Part shown: positions 5,021-5,980 of the stretch, one piece after another | How positions within the stretch are numbered: position 1 is the first letter of the stretch | Layout: every line of letters starts with the position of its first letter | Source of the DNA: JAAXTT01 sp964530215 | Lineage (GTDB): Bacteria; Bacillota; Desulfotomaculia; Desulfotomaculales; Desulfocucumaceae | Assembly (NCBI GenBank): GCA_964530215.1 | Contig: CAZHAJ010000119.1 | Span: 1-5,980 of the forward strand | Reading direction: 5' to 3' | DNA length: 5,980 nucleotides | Position numbers and translations under genes: made by a program | The notes under the pieces: model-generated | Told to the model about the DNA's origin: nothing | Seen by the model: the letters and a program-made list of their open reading frames with translations, nothing else | Databases searched by the model: none

Positions 5021-5049
5021 TTGCATAAACAATTGTTTATATGTATAAT
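5021..5049 (+). promoter_or_regulatory. Sigma-A promoter upstream of acr3
   Basis: TTGCAT (5021-5026), a 17-nt spacer and consensus TATAAT (5044-5049). It is the best promoter in the 217-nt gap before acr3, giving a leader of about 135 nt. No copy of the TTGCATCC-N15-CGTC motif occurs in this gap. Confidence 0.65.
5025..5040. promoter_or_regulatory. 16-bp perfect palindrome, candidate ArsR-type operator
   Basis: ATAAACAATTGTTTAT is self-complementary over all 16 bp. It overlaps the end of the -35 and fills most of the spacer of the acr3 promoter, where a bound dimer would block RNA polymerase. AT-rich dyads of this kind are typical of ArsR/SmtB operators, but no arsR gene is in the window, so the binding protein is inferred. 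Confidence 0.6.
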
Positions 5050-5061
5050 AAAAAAACTTTC

Positions 5062-5081
5062 GGGGATTAGTCCCCTTTTTT
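5062..5081 (+). terminator. Short GC hairpin with T6 tract
   Basis: GGGGA (5062-5066) and TCCCC (5071-5075) form a 5-bp stem with a TTAG loop, followed by six T (5076-5081). It probably ends transcripts of the long DUF2703 gene. It lies only about 6 nt beyond the start point predicted for the acr3 promoter, so it might also act as an early attenuator of acr3; with such a short nascent RNA this is uncertain. Confidence 0.65.
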
Positions 5082-5193
5082 ATATAGTAACATATAAAAA
5101 AATGTTTATGTGTGGTGCCGAAGGGGGAATGCTGCTATTTAAACATCATTTGGGCTAGGATAGAGCTAATCCAAACAAATAAGGAGATGAATT

Positions 5194-5980
5194 ATGGCGC
5201 AATCATTAATGAAAAAAATGTCTTTTTTAGAAAGAAACTTAACATGGTGGATATTTTTAGCCATGGCCATTGGTGTAGGCACAGGCTATATATATCCATT
5301 TGTTGCTAACTTTTGGGGTAGATTTCAGGTAGGCAACACCAATATTCCCATTGCCATTGGACTTATTGTTATGATGTACCCTCCGTTGGCCAAAGTTAAG
5401 TACGAACAGATAGGTAAAGTATTCGTTAATACCAAGGTATTATCATTGTCTATAATTCAAAACTGGATCATAGGTCCCCTGCTGATGTTTTTCTTAGCTG
5501 TTATTTTTTTGCACAATTACCCAGAATATATGGTGGGACTCATCATTATTGGTATTGCCCGCTGTATTGCCATGGTTATTATTTGGAACCATTTGGCTGG
5601 AGGAGACTCTGAGTATGGAGCTGCCTTGGTGGCTTTAAACTCCATTTTTCAGGTGTTCTTCTTCTCAGTATATGCTTATATTTTTGTTACCGTATTTCCC
5701 AAGTGGTTAGGATTAACAAGCATGGAAGTTCATATTACCATGTCTGAAACAGCAAAAAGTGTTGCTATTTACTTGGGGATTCCTTTGCTGGCTGCAATTT
5801 TAACTAGATTCACCCTTATGGCTAAAAAGGGAAAAGAGTGGTATGAAAAGAAATTCATACCTAAAATTGGACCCTTGTCATTGCTGGCACTGTTATTTAC
5901 CATTGTGGTTATGTTTTCATTGAAGGGCGATTATATTATCAAACTTCCTTTGGACGTTATTAGGATTGCTATTCCTTTGC
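5194..5980 (+). CDS. acr3: ACR3-family arsenite efflux permease (3' end beyond window)
   Basis: N-terminal 262 codons of an ACR3 (ArsB-type 3) carrier, which exports arsenite across the cytoplasmic membrane, driven by the proton-motive force. ATG 5194 lies 7 nt after AAGGAG (5181-5186). The frame stays open to the window edge, and complete family members are about 350 aa or more, so roughly a quarter is missing. Hydrophobic segments lie near residues 18-38, 50-66, 83-106, 113-131, 143-167, 175-189 and 208-222. The family signature is clear: ARCIAMVIIWNHLAGGDSEY (122-141), with the conserved transport-essential Cys124, followed by ALVALNSIFQV (144-154). TWW (17-19) at the first helix is also typical. 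Its promoter carries a palindromic operator candidate rather than the ECF motif of the DUF2703 genes. Further ars genes may follow outside the window. Confidence 0.95.
   Translation, partial: MAQSLMKKMSFLERNLTWWIFLAMAIGVGTGYIYPFVANFWGRFQVGNTNIPIAIGLIVMMYPPLAKVKYEQIGKVFVNTKVLSLSIIQNWIIGPLLMFFLAVIFLHNYPEYMVGLIIIGIARCIAMVIIWNHLAGGDSEYGAALVALNSIFQVFFFSVYAYIFVTVFPKWLGLTSMEVHITMSETAKSVAIYLGIPLLAAILTRFTLMAKKGKEWYEKKFIPKIGPLSLLALLFTIVVMFSLKGDYIIKLPLDVIRIAIPL

Noticed and set aside
5102..5158. Possible leader peptide (18 codons) between the hairpin and acr3
   Set aside because: No Shine-Dalgarno site precedes the ATG, and its composition shows no attenuation-like codon run.
5064..5172. GGATTAG (5064-5070) complementary to CTAATCC (5166-5172), as a terminator/antiterminator switch
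   Set aside because: A 7-bp match over 100 nt is readily expected by chance, and no further pairing extends it; not enough to propose a riboswitch.

Overview
The window looks like chromosomal DNA of a low- to mid-GC, Gram-positive-type anaerobe (Bacillota, probably a clostridial or Peptococcaceae-like lineage). The reasons are the gene order rph - rdgB (ysnA) - ysnB, which matches Bacillus subtilis; strong Shine-Dalgarno sites; several TTG starts; a SigZ-type sigma factor; and a tRNA with an encoded CCA. The species assignment is inference.

Region 1 (1-2811) is a housekeeping operon on the + strand. It opens with a heptanucleotide tandem repeat (at least 10 copies, cut by the window edge) just upstream of the first Shine-Dalgarno site. 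Four closely packed genes follow: an MBL-fold hydrolase (YhfI/RNase Z-like), RNase PH, the XTP/dITP pyrophosphatase, and a YfcE/YsnB-type metallophosphoesterase. They fit general RNA and nucleotide housekeeping.

Region 2 (2812-3141) holds a tRNA-Gly(UCC) with its own good sigma-A promoter and a long hairpin behind it. A control region for the next gene follows, with two inverted repeats and a promoter that has an unusually long spacer.

Region 3 (3142-5980) is the accessory part and the interesting one. It holds a SigZ-like ECF sigma factor with a cysteine-rich C-terminal tail, two divergently transcribed paralogous Cys-rich DUF2703-type (thioredoxin-fold-like) proteins, and the first 262 codons of an ACR3 arsenite efflux permease. 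Between the two DUF2703 genes lie two mirror-image copies of one motif, TTGCATCC-N15-CGTCTTTAT, one facing each gene. The CGTC core is typical of ECF-sigma -10 elements, so the natural hypothesis is that the neighbouring SigZ-like factor drives both paralogs. No anti-sigma gene is seen, so the sigma factor's own Cys tail may be the sensor. acr3 appears to be controlled separately, by a sigma-A promoter whose spacer contains a perfect 16-bp palindrome (a candidate ArsR-type operator). My working model is a metalloid/thiol stress module: sigma factor, two thiol-rich proteins that may bind or handle arsenic, and an efflux pump. The connection to arsenic rests on acr3 and on what I recall of DUF2703 contexts; the sigma factor-promoter link is inferred from motif and proximity.
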